Assembly (NCBI GenBank): GCA_019420585.1
Contig: JAHZGX010000008.1
Coordinates: 1-64,000, forward strand
Length of the DNA: 64,000 bases
DNA from: Prevotellaceae bacterium
GTDB taxonomy: Bacteria; Bacteroidota; Bacteroidia; Bacteroidales; Bacteroidaceae
Reading direction: 5' to 3'
The position numbers and the translations under genes were made by a program. The notes beneath the pieces were generated by a model that did not search any database, had not been told where the DNA came from, and saw nothing but the letters and a program-made list of their open reading frames with translations. This document shows, in pieces, positions 40,258 through 49,217 of this stretch. Position 1 is the stretch's first letter. The number at the start of each line of letters is the position of its first letter.

Positions 40258-41274
40258 TCAGCCCTCGTAGCCGTTGGGATTGTTCTTCTGCCAGTTCCAC
40301 GAGTCGCGGCACATCTCCTCGATGCCGTACCGAGCCTGCCACCCCAGTTCCTCGCGGGCCTTCGTGGGGTCGCAATAGCACGTGGCGATGTCTCCCGGAC
40401 GGCGGGGCTGGAGGCTGTACTTCACGGGCACGCCGTTGGCCTTCTCAAAGGCCTTCACCACGTCGAGCACGCTGTAGCCGTGCCCCGTGCCCAGGTTGTA
40501 GATGCCCAGGCCGCAGTTGCGCTGTATGGCCTTCAGGGCACACACGTGGCCGGCAGCGAGGTCGCACACGTGGATGTAGTCGCGCACGCCCGTGCCGTCA
40601 TGCGTGTCATAGTCACTGCCGAAGACTCCCAGCTCGGGACGCTTGCCGATGGCCACCTGCGTGATGTAGGGCATCAGGTTGTTGGGAATGCCGTTGGGGT
40701 CCTCGCCGATGCGCCCGCTCTGGTGCGCCCCGATGGGGTTGAAGTAGCGCAGGAGCACCACGTTCCACTCCCTGTCGGCCTTCTGCACGTCCGTCAGCAC
40801 CTCCTCCAGCATGGACTTGGTCTGCCCGTAGGGATTGGTGCAGTGTCCCTTGGGGCACTCCTCGGTGATGGGGATGACGGCCGGGTCGCCGTAGACCGTG
40901 GCACTGGACGAGAAGATGATGTTCTTGCACCCGTGGCTGCGCATGACATCCAGCAGGATGAACGTCCCGGTCATGTTGTTGTGGTAATACTCCAGAGGCT
41001 TGCTCACGCTCTCGCCCACAGCCTTGAGGCCTGCAAAGTGGATGACGGCATCGGGCCTCTCGGCCTCGAACACCCTTGCCAGGGCCTCGGCATCACGGAT
41101 GTCGGCCTCGTAGAAGGGAATGTCCTTGCCGATGATCTCCCCCACGCGCTCCAGTGCCTTGGGGCTGGAGTTGTAGAGGTTGTCCACCACGGCCACGCCG
41201 TAGCCGGCCTTGTCCAGTTCGATGATGGTGTGGCTGCCGATGTAGCCGGCGCCACCAGTGAGAAGAATCTTCAT
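40258..41274 (-). CDS. galE: UDP-glucose 4-epimerase
   Basis: A 338-residue NAD-dependent short-chain dehydrogenase that interconverts UDP-glucose and UDP-galactose in the cytoplasm. It starts MKILLTGGAGYIGSHTIIEL (the GxxGxxG dinucleotide motif), has the catalytic YGQTK near residue 151 with SSSATVYGD before it, and LRYFNPIGAHQSG after. GYSVLDVVKAFE and DIATCYCDPTKA are typical of the C-terminal sugar-binding part. It lies 39 bp after rnfA on the same strand and may be read through from that operon. Confidence 0.95.
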   Translation of the reverse strand: MKILLTGGAGYIGSHTIIELDKAGYGVAVVDNLYNSSPKALERVGEIIGKDIPFYEADIRDAEALARVFEAERPDAVIHFAGLKAVGESVSKPLEYYHNNMTGTFILLDVMRSHGCKNIIFSSSATVYGDPAVIPITEECPKGHCTNPYGQTKSMLEEVLTDVQKADREWNVVLLRYFNPIGAHQSGRIGEDPNGIPNNLMPYITQVAIGKRPELGVFGSDYDTHDGTGVRDYIHVCDLAAGHVCALKAIQRNCGLGIYNLGTGHGYSVLDVVKAFEKANGVPVKYSLQPRRPGDIATCYCDPTKAREELGWQARYGIEEMCRDSWNWQKNNPNGYEG

Positions 41275-41313
41275 ATGCGTAGATTGTTAAAAGGGGTTTT
41301 ACACTGGCGGGCA

Positions 41314-41940
41314 CTACTGCCCGATGCCGAGGAGACGGCCCAGCCCGCCGTCCACTCCGCTGAATCCCATGAAGGCCATGGCCAGCAGGCCGGCCGTCAC
41401 CAGGGCGATGCTCATGCCTCTCATGCCCCTGGGAACGGGCATGAGGTCGAGCTGCTCACGCATGGCGGCAAAGACCACCAGGGCGAGGGCAAAGCCGAGG
41501 GCCGTGCTGAAGGCGTACACCACGCCGGTGAGCAGGTCGGGCTCGAGCCCCTGCGTGGCATAGTTGCCGTTGGCCACCAGGATGGCCACTCCCAGGATGC
41601 AGCAGTTCGTGGTAATCAGGGGAAGGAACACGCCCAGCGCCTGGTACAGCGCGGGGGCGGTCTTCCTGAGGATTATCTCCACCATCTGCACCAGGGCCGC
41701 AATGACCAGGATGAAGGCGATGGTCTGGAGGTACTCCAGTGCAAAGGGCACCAGCACGTACTTCTGCATCAGGTAAGTGACTATGGTGGCCAGGGTGAGC
41801 ACGAATGCCACGGCGGCACCCATGCCCATGGCAGACTCCACCTTCTTACTCACGCCCAGGAAGGGACAGATGCCCAGGAACTGGGACAGCACGACATTGT
41901 TGACGAATATCGCGGTAATGAATATCAGAATATAGGCCAT
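41314..41940 (-). CDS. rnfA: Rnf complex membrane subunit RnfA
   Basis: A 208-residue inner-membrane subunit of the ferredoxin:NAD oxidoreductase (Rnf) complex, which couples electron transfer to ion pumping. It has six predicted membrane segments, starting YILIFITAIFVNNVVLSQFL with GICPFLGVSKKVE after it, and NCCILGVAILVANGNY near residue 110. It is paralogous to RnfE. The start at 41940 lies 3 bp after the rnfE stop. It is the last rnf gene of the operon and is followed by galE. Confidence 0.93.
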   Translation of the reverse strand: MAYILIFITAIFVNNVVLSQFLGICPFLGVSKKVESAMGMGAAVAFVLTLATIVTYLMQKYVLVPFALEYLQTIAFILVIAALVQMVEIILRKTAPALYQALGVFLPLITTNCCILGVAILVANGNYATQGLEPDLLTGVVYAFSTALGFALALVVFAAMREQLDLMPVPRGMRGMSIALVTAGLLAMAFMGFSGVDGGLGRLLGIGQ

Positions 41941-41943
41941 GAT

Positions 41944-42528
41944 TCAAGCTTTCTTAAGTTTGTTGATGAGTGCGATAAGGTATCCCAGGGCAATGAAGGC
42001 ACCGGGGGCAAGCACGAACACGAGTGCCCCGTAGTCCTCGGGGAACAGCGTGACGGAGAACAGTTTGCCGGTCCCGAGCAGCTCGCGCACGGCTCCGAGC
42101 AAGGTCAGTCCCAGCGTGAAGCCCAGCCCGATGCCGATGCCGTCGAAGATGCTCTCCACGGCACCGTTCTTGGCAGCGAACGCCTCGGCGCGCCCCAGGA
42201 TGATGCAGTTGACCACGATGAGGGGGATGAAGAGCCCCAGGGACTCGTTGACGGCCGGGGCATAGGCCTGGATGAGCATCTGCAGCACGGTCACCAGGGA
42301 CGCGATCACCACCACGAAGGAGGGGATGCGCACCATGTCGGGCACCAGGTTCTTGATGAGCGAGATGAGGAAGTTGGAGCAGATGAGCACCGCAGTGGTG
42401 GCCAGCCCCATGGACATGCCGTTCAGGGCACTGCTGGTGGTGCCCAGCGTGGGGCACATGCCCAGCAGGAGCACAAAGGTGGGATTCTCCTTTATGAGTC
42501 CGTTGAATAATATTTTCAAGTATTTCAT
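41944..42528 (-). CDS. rnfE: Rnf complex membrane subunit RnfE
   Basis: A 194-residue inner-membrane subunit paralogous to RnfA, with NPTFVLLLGMCPTLGTTSSA near the start and IVVNCIILGRAEAFAAKN near residue 105. About six hydrophobic helices are predicted. Together RnfA and RnfE make the inverted pair that holds the membrane Fe-S centre in characterised complexes. It follows rnfG after 104 bp, the largest gap in the operon. Confidence 0.92.
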   Translation of the reverse strand: MKYLKILFNGLIKENPTFVLLLGMCPTLGTTSSALNGMSMGLATTAVLICSNFLISLIKNLVPDMVRIPSFVVVIASLVTVLQMLIQAYAPAVNESLGLFIPLIVVNCIILGRAEAFAAKNGAVESIFDGIGIGLGFTLGLTLLGAVRELLGTGKLFSVTLFPEDYGALVFVLAPGAFIALGYLIALINKLKKA

Positions 42529-42632
42529 GTTGTTTCCTGTTTGTCACCCTGCCGTCGGCCTGCCGCGGGAGAACCCGTCTGCACGGGGCCATCCGCCGGA
42601 GGCAAGCGGCTCGGGCAAAGATTTTCCTCTCC

Positions 42633-43292
42633 TTAGTCCTTATACATTATTGTGTCGGCCCGCGTGCTGTCGGCCGCTGCGGCAACCTCGGGCTGCCCGT
42701 CTGCAGCGGCATGGGCTTGCCTGGTGGCCCCGCTCTCGGCATCAGCCTGCGCCCCATCCTGCAAAGCCTCGTAGGCACTGGTCACGCAGCGCAGGAAAGC
42801 CCGGCTGGTGATGGTGGAGGCCGTGATGGCGTCCACGTCGCCCCCATCCTTCCTCACCGTGAAGTTTTCCTTGCCGGGATTGCGTCCCAGGATGGAAGCC
42901 TTGCCCTCGCGGAACCATGTGGCCGCCTTTGCGCCCAGGCCGGGCGTCTCGCTGCTCTGCAGGATGCGGTAGCCCTTGATACTCCCGTCATCGGCAAAGC
43001 CCACCAGCACGGTCAGCGCACCGCCGAAGCCCTGAGGGTCGGTTGCCTGCACGGCATTGCCGCCCGTGGTGCGGTACACCACCACGCCACCGGGCAGGGA
43101 GTCGGTCTCCTGCACCTCCAGGTCCTCAGCCTGCAATACTTCCTTGATGCCGTTGTCCAGAGTCTGCTTCTGGATGGCAGCGATGGGGCCGCGGGTAATG
43201 CTGTTGACCGAAGCGAGCACCACGCCTGCAATGACGGCAATGGCAGTGAGCACACTGACCATATTGTACCATGTTGATTCCAGTTTCTTCAT
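42633..43292 (-). CDS. rnfG: Rnf complex flavoprotein subunit RnfG
   Basis: A 219-residue subunit with one N-terminal membrane anchor (residues 11-28) and a periplasmic FMN-binding domain. ETPGLGAKA is at 115-123, and DAITASTITS at 154-163 is the site where ApbE attaches FMN to a threonine through a phosphodiester bond. A longer C-terminal tail rich in Ala, Gln and Asp follows. The start overlaps rnfD by 4 bp (ATGA). The apbE gene needed for flavinylation is in this window at 62341-63375. Confidence 0.92.
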   Translation of the reverse strand: MKKLESTWYNMVSVLTAIAVIAGVVLASVNSITRGPIAAIQKQTLDNGIKEVLQAEDLEVQETDSLPGGVVVYRTTGGNAVQATDPQGFGGALTVLVGFADDGSIKGYRILQSSETPGLGAKAATWFREGKASILGRNPGKENFTVRKDGGDVDAITASTITSRAFLRCVTSAYEALQDGAQADAESGATRQAHAAADGQPEVAAAADSTRADTIMYKD

Positions 43293-44266
43293 TTCTTGAT
43301 TACCTCCCCGAATCGTTTAGGTTTACAATAAGTGTTGATGAGGGGCGTGAAGGCATTCATGATGAGAATGGCAAAGGACATGCCCTCGGGATAAGAGCCC
43401 CAGTTGCGTATCACGATGGTGAGCACGCCTATGCTGATGCCGTAGACAACCTGCCCGCGGTGCGTCATGGGCGAGGTCACGTAGTCGGTGGCCATGTAGC
43501 AGGCACCCAGCATCAGGCCGCCGCTGCAGAGCACCTGGGGCACGGGAGCATAGGCCGGGCTGCAGACGTGGCACACCAGCGACAGGACCGCCACTGTGCC
43601 CAGGATGCTCACGGGGATGTGCCAGGTGATGATCCTCCGCCATATCATGAACACGCAGCCTGCCAGGAGAAGCAAGGCACTTACCTCGCCCAGCGATCCA
43701 CCCGTGGCTCCCAGGAACATGTCTCTCACGGAAGGAAGCTGAGACAGGAGGGAAGCATCGCCACTGGCAATGGCGTCCTTCATCACGCTCAGCGGGGTGG
43801 CTGCGGTCTGCGCATCCACCAGCGAGGCATGCGGGACAGGCCACGTGGTCATCTGCGCAGGAAAACTGATGAGCAGGAACACACGGCCCACCAATGCAGG
43901 ATTGAAAGGATTGCACCCCAGACCGCCAAAAGTGAGCTTGCCCACTCCGATGGCCACCAGGGCGCCTATGATGATAATCCACACAGGCAGGTTGCTGGGC
44001 AGGTTGAAGCCCAGCAGGATGCCGGTAAGCAAGGCGCTGCCGTCAAATATTGTGGTACGTGCCTTACCGAGGACAAATTTCGTTATGCTCCATTCGAAGA
44101 AGACACAGGCGAGCACGGAGGTCAGCAGCACCACGGCCGCACCTGCGCCGAAAAGCCAGATGCTGGCCAGGAGCGCAGGCAAGAGTGCCACGCACACGCC
44201 GTACATGCTCTTCTGTACGGAATCACCGCCATGCACATGGGGTGAAAGTGATGTTATCAATTTCAT
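43289..44266 (-). CDS. rnfD: Rnf complex membrane flavoprotein subunit RnfD
   Basis: A 325-residue polytopic inner-membrane subunit. SPHVHGGDSVQKSMYGVC at the start, FDGSALLTGILLGFNLP near residue 74, and GLGCNPFNPALVGRVFLL near 116 are typical. The segment DAQTAATPLS at 151-160 corresponds to the covalent FMN site of RnfD/NqrB. It follows rnfC by 28 bp and overlaps rnfG by 4 bp. ApbE would be required to flavinylate it. Confidence 0.93.
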   Translation of the reverse strand: MKLITSLSPHVHGGDSVQKSMYGVCVALLPALLASIWLFGAGAAVVLLTSVLACVFFEWSITKFVLGKARTTIFDGSALLTGILLGFNLPSNLPVWIIIIGALVAIGVGKLTFGGLGCNPFNPALVGRVFLLISFPAQMTTWPVPHASLVDAQTAATPLSVMKDAIASGDASLLSQLPSVRDMFLGATGGSLGEVSALLLLAGCVFMIWRRIITWHIPVSILGTVAVLSLVCHVCSPAYAPVPQVLCSGGLMLGACYMATDYVTSPMTHRGQVVYGISIGVLTIVIRNWGSYPEGMSFAILIMNAFTPLINTYCKPKRFGEVIKK

Positions 44267-44294
44267 TGTCTGTTGTTAATATTGAAGTGGAAGG

Positions 44295-45644
44295 TTATTG
44301 CTTCTTGGCCGCACGAGCCTTGATGATGCCCATCACCGTGCTCTTGCCCACACGCATCATGTCAAGCAACGGACGGTGACTGGGACAGATAAACTGACAG
44401 GAGCCGCACTCAATGCAGCTGACCACATCGTTCTTCTCTGCATCATCCCATCTGCTGTGGGCACTCAACGTGGACAGCAGATACGGCTCAAGACCCATGG
44501 GGCATGCGCTCACGCACTTGGCACAGCGTATGCAGGGGCTGGGGGTTGCACGGGGAGCCTCTTTCTCATTCATGACGAGCAGGCCGCTGCTTCCCTTGGT
44601 CATGGGAACCTCCAGCGAGAGAAGAGCCTTGCCCATCATGGGGCCGCCACCGATAATCTTGCCGGTGTCCTCCGGCAGACCTCCACATTCGTCAATCAGC
44701 TGCTGGAACGGCGTGCCCAGACGAGCCAGCAGGTTGCTTGGCCGGCTCACGCTCTTGCCCGTCACGGTAATGACACGGTCGATGAGCGGCCTGTTCTTCA
44801 TCACGGCCTGATAAATGGCAAAAGCCGTGCCCACGTTCTGCACCACGGCCCCAACATGGATGGGGATGGCAGGCGGGGCGGGCACCTCACGCCCGATGAC
44901 AGCGTCAATCAGCTGCTTCTCGCCGCCCTGAGGGTATTTGACCTTCAGCGGAACCACCTCTATGTGAGGATGCGCCTTGGCTTTCTCCGACATGAGGGCA
45001 ATGGCATCAGGCTTGTTGTTCTCAATACCGACGTAGCCCTTCTGCACGCCCACTGCCTTCATGATGATTTCCACGCCCTCAAGAATCTCATCGGGATGCT
45101 CAAGCATGAGCCTGTGGTCGGCGGTCAGATACGGTTCGCACTCCACGGCATTGATGATGACGCACTCGGCCTTGCTGCCGGGAGGGGGCGAGAGTTTCAC
45201 ATGGCAGGGGAAGGTGGCGCCTCCCATGCCCACGATGCCTGCATTCTTGATTTTCTCGACAATGGTCTTGCTGTCCAGTTCACTGTGGTCAGAAAGCCTC
45301 ACCAGCGTGTCACTGCGGTCAATGCTTTCCTCCCACTCGTCGCCCTCCACGCTGACATAGATGGCAGCACGGCGCGTTCCGCTGGCATCCAGCACGGTGT
45401 CTATCTTGGTTACCTTGCCGCTCACACTGCTGTGGACAGGCGCACTGACGAACCCGCCGGCCTCGGCCAGCAAGGTTCCCACCTTCACCACATCACCACG
45501 CTGCACCACGGGCTTGGCCGGCGCACCGATATGCTGGAACATGCTGAAGACCGCCTGCTTGGGCAGCGCAGCCTCCCTGATGGGGCTGGCGGCAGACAAC
45601 TTGTTCTCCGCGGGGTGCACTCCACCTTTCTTGAATGTCTTCAT
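44295..45644 (-). CDS. rnfC: Rnf complex NADH-binding subunit RnfC
   Basis: A 449-residue peripheral subunit that docks NADH on the cytoplasmic side. It starts with KTFKKGGVHPAENK, has the flavin/NADH-binding region (GIVGMGGATFPCHVKL, then VINAVECEPYLTADH), and two [4Fe-4S] motifs near the C-terminus (CIRCAKCVSACP near 371, CIECGSCQFICP near 410). Its 5' end overlaps rnfB by 4 bp. This form is the size of typical Rnf C subunits without a long repeat tail. Confidence 0.95.
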   Translation of the reverse strand: MKTFKKGGVHPAENKLSAASPIREAALPKQAVFSMFQHIGAPAKPVVQRGDVVKVGTLLAEAGGFVSAPVHSSVSGKVTKIDTVLDASGTRRAAIYVSVEGDEWEESIDRSDTLVRLSDHSELDSKTIVEKIKNAGIVGMGGATFPCHVKLSPPPGSKAECVIINAVECEPYLTADHRLMLEHPDEILEGVEIIMKAVGVQKGYVGIENNKPDAIALMSEKAKAHPHIEVVPLKVKYPQGGEKQLIDAVIGREVPAPPAIPIHVGAVVQNVGTAFAIYQAVMKNRPLIDRVITVTGKSVSRPSNLLARLGTPFQQLIDECGGLPEDTGKIIGGGPMMGKALLSLEVPMTKGSSGLLVMNEKEAPRATPSPCIRCAKCVSACPMGLEPYLLSTLSAHSRWDDAEKNDVVSCIECGSCQFICPSHRPLLDMMRVGKSTVMGIIKARAAKKQ

Positions 45645-46618
45645 TTCTGCTCCTCCTTTGTATTCTCATTGGTTGGTTTCTCTGTACTTTCTGCCTGCGG
45701 AGCCTGCACCGGGATTTCCCGTGCGGCGGGCTTGACGGCCTGTACAGGCTGGCCGGTCTGAGCCGCGGGCTGCTCTGCCTTAGGCTTGCGCGGCGGGAAA
45801 TTGATGGCATGGATGGCTCCCTTGGGACAAGCCTCCTCACACTTGCGGCACAGCCGGCACTTCTCGGCATCAATGTAAGCCAGGTTGTTCACCAGGGTGA
45901 TTGCCTCAAACTTGTCACAGGTCTTCACACATTTGCCGCACCCAATGCAGGATACCTTGCACACCTTGTTGGCCACGGGTCCCTTGTCCTTGTTGTTGCA
46001 CAGCACCACCATGCGGCGTCCCTTGGGGCCCTTAAGCCTGATTTCTATTATGCCGCGGGGGCAAGCCTTGGCACATGCACCGCATGCCGTGCACTTTTCC
46101 TCGTCCACTTCGGGCAATCCCGTGACGGGATTCATGGTCAATGCTCCGAACTGACATACGGCAACGCAGTCGCCACATCCCAGGCATCCATAAGCACACT
46201 GAGTCTCGCCTGTACCCGTCATGTTCTGCACACGGCAACTCTGCACGCCATCGAACACGGCTATCCGCGGACGGTTCTCACAGGTTCCATTACAGCGCAC
46301 GACAGCCACTTGGGGAGCCGAGACTTCGGCTGCCAGTCCCAGGATGGCAGCCACCTTCTCCATAACTGGCTGTCCACCCACAGGGCATAGTTTGCCTTCC
46401 AGGCTGCCGCCATCGGCAGCCTTCACACACGCGGCGGCAAATCCCGAACATCCGGGATAGCCACACCCTCCGCAGTTGGCCTGAGGCAAGACTGCCGCAA
46501 CCTTCCCCTGGCGAGGGTCTTCGCTCACAGCGAACTTGTGGGAGATGACATATAGGACAATGGCAGAAAGCAGTCCTATCACTCCAAGCACAATCACTGC
46601 AATCATGATTTCGTTCAT
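45641..46618 (-). CDS. rnfB: Rnf complex iron-sulfur subunit RnfB
   Basis: A 325-residue Fe-S subunit that accepts electrons from ferredoxin. An N-terminal membrane helix (residues 4-25) is followed by a Cys-rich Fe-S domain (CGGCGYPGCSGFAAAC). Several ferredoxin-type [4Fe-4S] motifs follow (CLGCGDCVAVCQ, CTACGACAKACP, CIGCGKCVKTCD, CRLCRKCEEACP). This is more clusters than in short RnfB proteins. The C-terminal 60 residues are Pro/Ala/Gln/Glu-rich low complexity. It overlaps rnfC by 4 bp and follows rseC by 33 bp. Confidence 0.95.
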   Translation of the reverse strand: MNEIMIAVIVLGVIGLLSAIVLYVISHKFAVSEDPRQGKVAAVLPQANCGGCGYPGCSGFAAACVKAADGGSLEGKLCPVGGQPVMEKVAAILGLAAEVSAPQVAVVRCNGTCENRPRIAVFDGVQSCRVQNMTGTGETQCAYGCLGCGDCVAVCQFGALTMNPVTGLPEVDEEKCTACGACAKACPRGIIEIRLKGPKGRRMVVLCNNKDKGPVANKVCKVSCIGCGKCVKTCDKFEAITLVNNLAYIDAEKCRLCRKCEEACPKGAIHAINFPPRKPKAEQPAAQTGQPVQAVKPAAREIPVQAPQAESTEKPTNENTKEEQK

Positions 46619-46651
46619 ACGTTGATTGAAGATTAAATTGATATTTGGATT

Positions 46652-47080
46652 TTACTGTTTGTTCTCTTCGTCAAAAGACATCACGCGAAAGCGGAAACTT
46701 CCGTTCAGGCGCCGGCGATACAGATAGAGTCCTCCGTAATATATAATAAGGAAAAGCAATGCAAGCAACGCCCCAAGGTCTTCACCCTGCACCGCAGAAC
46801 CAAGGAAGAGCGCAAGCACCATGCCCAGGAGCGGCACCACATAGGCAATCCACACCGCCTTGAGCCCCTGCCCCACAGTGCCTTCCACCATTACCTTCTG
46901 CCCTACGCGCACAATCATGCCGCCCAGGCTGGCCTCCACCAACTTCTCCTTGCTCTCGCTGCTCTTGCACAACTGCTTCACGGAACAGCCTCCGCAGGCT
47001 GCCTGTTGCAGTATACGCACAACACATGTGGTGGCTCCTATCTGCTCCACCACGCCCTGATGCCGGATTGTTTCTTTCAT
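46652..47080 (-). CDS. rseC: RseC/MucC family protein
   Basis: A 142-residue inner-membrane protein. A cytoplasmic N-terminal domain with CVVRILQQAACGGCSVKQLC (conserved Cys set) precedes two hydrophobic helices near residues 75-115. The RseC/MucC group is linked to sigma-E control and to the SoxR-reducing (Rsx/Rnf) system, and in Bacteroidota it commonly opens the rnf operon. It starts the rseC-rnfBCDGEA run here. A TATTTTTG box on the minus strand at 47111-47118 is the likely promoter. Confidence 0.87.
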   Translation of the reverse strand: MKETIRHQGVVEQIGATTCVVRILQQAACGGCSVKQLCKSSESKEKLVEASLGGMIVRVGQKVMVEGTVGQGLKAVWIAYVVPLLGMVLALFLGSAVQGEDLGALLALLFLIIYYGGLYLYRRRLNGSFRFRVMSFDEENKQ

Positions 47081-47110
47081 TACAAGATGGCCTAAGCCTC
47101 AATATTTACG

Positions 47111-47118
47111 CAAAAATA
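47111..47118 (-). promoter_or_regulatory. -7 box for the rseC-rnf operon
   Basis: The minus strand reads TATTTTTG, 31 bp upstream of the rseC start. Confidence 0.45.
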
Positions 47119-47213
47119 CGAAGTTTTCCGCACATAACAGGCAAGGAATGTGCATACTTTTCCTTATTCCACACTTTTTGCCTGTCCGCCTTGTCCATGG
47201 CAACAGTTCCGTT

Positions 47214-47221
47214 TACCTTTG
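47214..47221 (+). promoter_or_regulatory. -7 box for ispE
   Basis: TACCTTTG, 32 bp upstream of the ispE ATG at 47253. It decides that start over an in-frame ATG at 47148, which lies upstream of the promoter. Confidence 0.55.
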
Positions 47222-47252
47222 CGGGAAATTAAATCAAAAGACCCATCCACAG

Positions 47253-48065
47253 ATGATTACGTTCAAAGCCTGCTGCAAGATAAACCTGGGGCTGCTGGTC
47301 ACGGAACGCCGTGCAGACGGCTACCACAACCTGCAGACCGTGTTCTACCCCATGCCCCTCGCCGATGAAATATCATTTGAAGAGGCCAGCGAGGACAGCC
47401 TGACCCTGTCGGGGATACCCATCGAAGGCACTCCCGGTGACAACCTGGTGCTCAAGGCCGTGCGCCTGCTGCGCGACAAGGAGCACCGCATCCCGAACCT
47501 GCACATCCACCTGCACAAGAACATCCCCAACGGAGCAGGCCTGGGCGGAGGCAGCAGCGATGCAGCCAACATGATGCAGCAACTCAACAGCCACTATGCT
47601 TTGGGGATAGACGACACACACATGGAGCAACTGGCGGGCACGCTGGGAGCCGACTGCCCCTTCTTCGTGCGCTGCCGGCCTGTGTACGCCGAGGGCATCG
47701 GCAATGTGTTCAGCCCTGTTGACGTGAGCCTGGGCGGGCTACACATTGTCCTTGTCAAGCCCGATGAGTCTGTATCGACGCGAGAGGCATACACACAGAT
47801 ACAGCCCCGCATGCCCGAAGTGCCGCTCAACCGGCTCATCACCCACCCCATTGAAGAGTGGAAAGGGTTGGTGACGAATGACTTCGAGCACAGTGTGTTC
47901 CCAGCCCACCCCGCCATCCGGCAGGTAAAAGAACGGCTCTACACGGCAGGAGCAACCTATGCGTCCATGAGCGGAAGCGGGAGCAGCGTGTTCGGCATCT
48001 TCCGTGAAAAACCTAACACAAGCAACCTGTTTGAGGACATGTTCGTGTACGAATCGCTCCTATAG
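47253..48065 (+). CDS. ispE: 4-diphosphocytidyl-2-C-methyl-D-erythritol kinase
   Basis: A 270-residue GHMP kinase of the non-mevalonate isoprenoid pathway that phosphorylates the 2-hydroxyl of CDP-ME. It begins MITFKACCKINLGLLV with ERRADGYHNLQTVF, has the ATP motif PNGAGLGGGSSDAA near residues 92-105, then DCPFFVRCRP and the C-terminal GSGSSVFGIF. The chosen start follows a TACCTTTG promoter box by 32 bp. It is divergent from the rnf operon. Confidence 0.95.
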   Translation: MITFKACCKINLGLLVTERRADGYHNLQTVFYPMPLADEISFEEASEDSLTLSGIPIEGTPGDNLVLKAVRLLRDKEHRIPNLHIHLHKNIPNGAGLGGGSSDAANMMQQLNSHYALGIDDTHMEQLAGTLGADCPFFVRCRPVYAEGIGNVFSPVDVSLGGLHIVLVKPDESVSTREAYTQIQPRMPEVPLNRLITHPIEEWKGLVTNDFEHSVFPAHPAIRQVKERLYTAGATYASMSGSGSSVFGIFREKPNTSNLFEDMFVYESLL

Positions 48066-48155
48066 GGCTTTTCCTCGCACAAGATAGGGAAATGCCTTGC
48101 CCCACCCTGCCTGCTTAGGCATATCTTTGCATCAGACAAACAAAAGGAAAGAACT

Positions 48156-49208
48156 ATGAAACGTTACATCCTGACACTGATAACAGCGCTGACTGCACTA
48201 GCAAGCGCAAAGGCCATGAGTTATGAGAGAGCACGTGAGGAAGCACTCTATCTGACAGACAAGATGGCCTATGAGTTGAACCTCAACGACCAACAGTACA
48301 ACGATGCATACGAAATCAACCTGGACTATTTCCTAAGCATGAACACAGAGAGAGACCTTTATGAGGACTATCTAACTTACAGGCTCACAGACTTCAGGCA
48401 CATTTTACTCAACTGGCAGTTTGATTTGATGCTGCGGGCAGACTATTTCATGCGCCCGCTCCTGTGGCATCGTGGATGCTGGGTGTTCCCCATCTACAGA
48501 CACTATCACAGGGATGTCTTCTTCTATGACCGTCCTCACGTGTTCCACGTATACCGAGGCGGGCATGGACACGGACACTACCACCACGGATTCTACGCCG
48601 ACCGACGCCCCAGATGGGACGGAGGCATGAGGGGAAGAGAGCCTATGGGTGGCCCAGGAAGAGGCGACGGACACAGGAATCCTCACAGAGGAGACGGCTA
48701 TCACTTCGACCTCCCCGGCCAAGGCAATCACCACCCAGGAAAGGATGAACACCCAGGACGTGGCGGGAATGCACTTGGAAACGAGCGTGGCAACCGGCCT
48801 TCGAGAAACGACAACGGCAGCGGATACACTCGCGGAAAACACAGCACCGACAGAACCAGCGGGCAGACTACACCCCGAAGCGGCTACGACCGTCCTGGGC
48901 GAAGCAGTTACTCTCGTTCTGAATCGGGCACAAGCACACACTCTTACGACCGCGGGGTATCTTCGTCCAACCGCGGCATGAGTTCCGGCACACGCTCCGG
49001 CTACGGAAATCCGAGCAGCGGACGCGGCAATTCATTCACACGCAGCAGTTCACGCGCCACAGGCGGCAGCGGCAGTTACACGGTTCCCAGCCGTGGAGGA
49101 AGCGTAAGCAGAGGTAGTTCTGCAGAGCCAGGCCAAGGAAGAAGCGGCAGCCCGACCACACGCGGAGGAGCACAAGGAGGGGGGGCCGTGTCGCGTGGAC
49201 GCAGATAA
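48156..49208 (+). CDS. Exported protein with Gly/Arg/Ser-rich low-complexity tail
   Basis: A 350-residue protein of unknown function with a signal peptide (MKRYILTLITALTALASAKA). Residues 21-150 form an ordered part with helix-rich segments (YERAREEALYLTDKMAYELN, then FRHILLNWQFDLMLRADYF). A His/Gly/Tyr-rich patch follows (GHGHGHYHHGFYADRRP). From about 160 to the end the chain is Gly/Arg/Ser/Asn-rich with repeated SGYGNPSSGRG- and SYDRG-like motifs. The N-terminal domain resembles small stress-type helix bundles seen in this phylum, but I do not recognise the family. A TATCTTTG box lies at 48122-48129. Confidence 0.75.
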   Translation: MKRYILTLITALTALASAKAMSYERAREEALYLTDKMAYELNLNDQQYNDAYEINLDYFLSMNTERDLYEDYLTYRLTDFRHILLNWQFDLMLRADYFMRPLLWHRGCWVFPIYRHYHRDVFFYDRPHVFHVYRGGHGHGHYHHGFYADRRPRWDGGMRGREPMGGPGRGDGHRNPHRGDGYHFDLPGQGNHHPGKDEHPGRGGNALGNERGNRPSRNDNGSGYTRGKHSTDRTSGQTTPRSGYDRPGRSSYSRSESGTSTHSYDRGVSSSNRGMSSGTRSGYGNPSSGRGNSFTRSSSRATGGSGSYTVPSRGGSVSRGSSAEPGQGRSGSPTTRGGAQGGGAVSRGRR

Positions 49209-49217
49209 GAAGGCTTC

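Noticed and set aside
40480..42510. Plus-strand frame of 676 codons across galE, rnfA and rnfE
   Set aside because: It spans three clear minus-strand genes and its His/Gln/Gly-rich peptide is the usual antisense pattern.
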